Shown piece after piece: positions 13,923 to 13,970 of a DNA stretch of 13,970 nucleotides; positions within the stretch are counted from its first letter, which is position 1; each line of letters opens with the position of its first letter. Below the pieces are notes generated by a model. The model was not told the DNA's origin. It made no database searches and saw only the letters and a program-made list of their open reading frames with translations. The DNA is taken from positions 1 through 13,970 of the forward strand of contig JBJDZD010000055.1 in the NCBI GenBank assembly GCA_051867815.1, in the 5' to 3' direction. Source of the stretch: CAG-390 sp051867815. GTDB taxonomy: Bacteria; Bacillota; Clostridia; Oscillospirales; CAG-272. Made by a program: the position numbers and the translations under genes.

Positions 13923-13970
13923 AAAAAACAATTGCGGTTCTGCTTTTATCGGCGATTTTGTTATCTCTCG
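13919..13970 (+). CDS. N-terminal signal region of the next exported protein (runs off the right edge)
   Basis: ATG 13919-13921 overlaps the LRR gene's TGA (ATGA). A GGGAGG site lies 6 nt upstream. The 17 visible residues, MKKTIAVLLLSAILLSL, are a typical Lys-plus-hydrophobic signal peptide start, possibly a lipoprotein. Function is unknown because the rest is outside the window. The tight overlap makes an operon with the LRR lipoprotein likely. Confidence 0.8.
   Translation, partial: MKKTIAVLLLSAILLSL

Overview
The window looks like a chromosomal segment from a spore-forming, low- to mid-GC Bacillota, most likely an uncultured or gut-type Clostridia. I base this on the conserved Clostridia/Bacilli order yqfC-yqfD-phoH-ybeY-...-era-recO, on three proteins tied to sporulation (YqfC, YqfD, YlbJ), on strong Shine-Dalgarno sites, on sigma-A-type promoters, and on a BspA-like leucine-rich-repeat lipoprotein typical of host-associated Clostridia. 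The genus cannot be read from the sequence.

Layout. From position 1 to about 10,790 every gene is on the minus strand. Read in transcription order (right to left) they are: yqfC, yqfD, phoH, ybeY, a small lipoprotein gene, era, recO, mutS2 and rhaB. Most are joined by overlaps or gaps of 2-18 nt, with each ribosome binding site inside the gene before. The one clear break is 218 nt between era and recO. After rhaB comes a monocistronic, divergent prs (PRPP synthetase-like) gene with its own promoter and intrinsic terminator, and then the start of yqhQ (DUF1385), which runs off the left edge. A 78-nt divergent region at 10,787-10,864 separates this block from the plus-strand genes: ylbJ, an unrecognised membrane protein with a cysteine-rich tail, a leucine-rich-repeat lipoprotein, and the first 17 codons of another exported protein that overlaps it by an ATGA junction.

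How the genes fit together. The minus-strand cluster combines ribosome and RNA maturation (YbeY, Era, PhoH), DNA repair and ribosome rescue (RecO, MutS2) and two sporulation proteins, plus an orphan rhamnulokinase at its distal end. The plus-strand genes are envelope-directed. Two of them have near-consensus sigma-A promoters with extended -10 elements, and one ends in a clean intrinsic terminator.

Most notable observation. The era-recO gap holds a compact 184-bp palindromic element. Its ends are imperfect inverted repeats of about 31 bp, and it sits between two exact 13-bp direct repeats that carry the era stop codon. Removing the element and one repeat leaves era and recO about 20 nt apart, with the recO Shine-Dalgarno intact. 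This has the form of a non-autonomous (MITE-like) insertion that spared both genes. No tRNA, rRNA, CRISPR array, complete transposase gene or prophage gene was seen.
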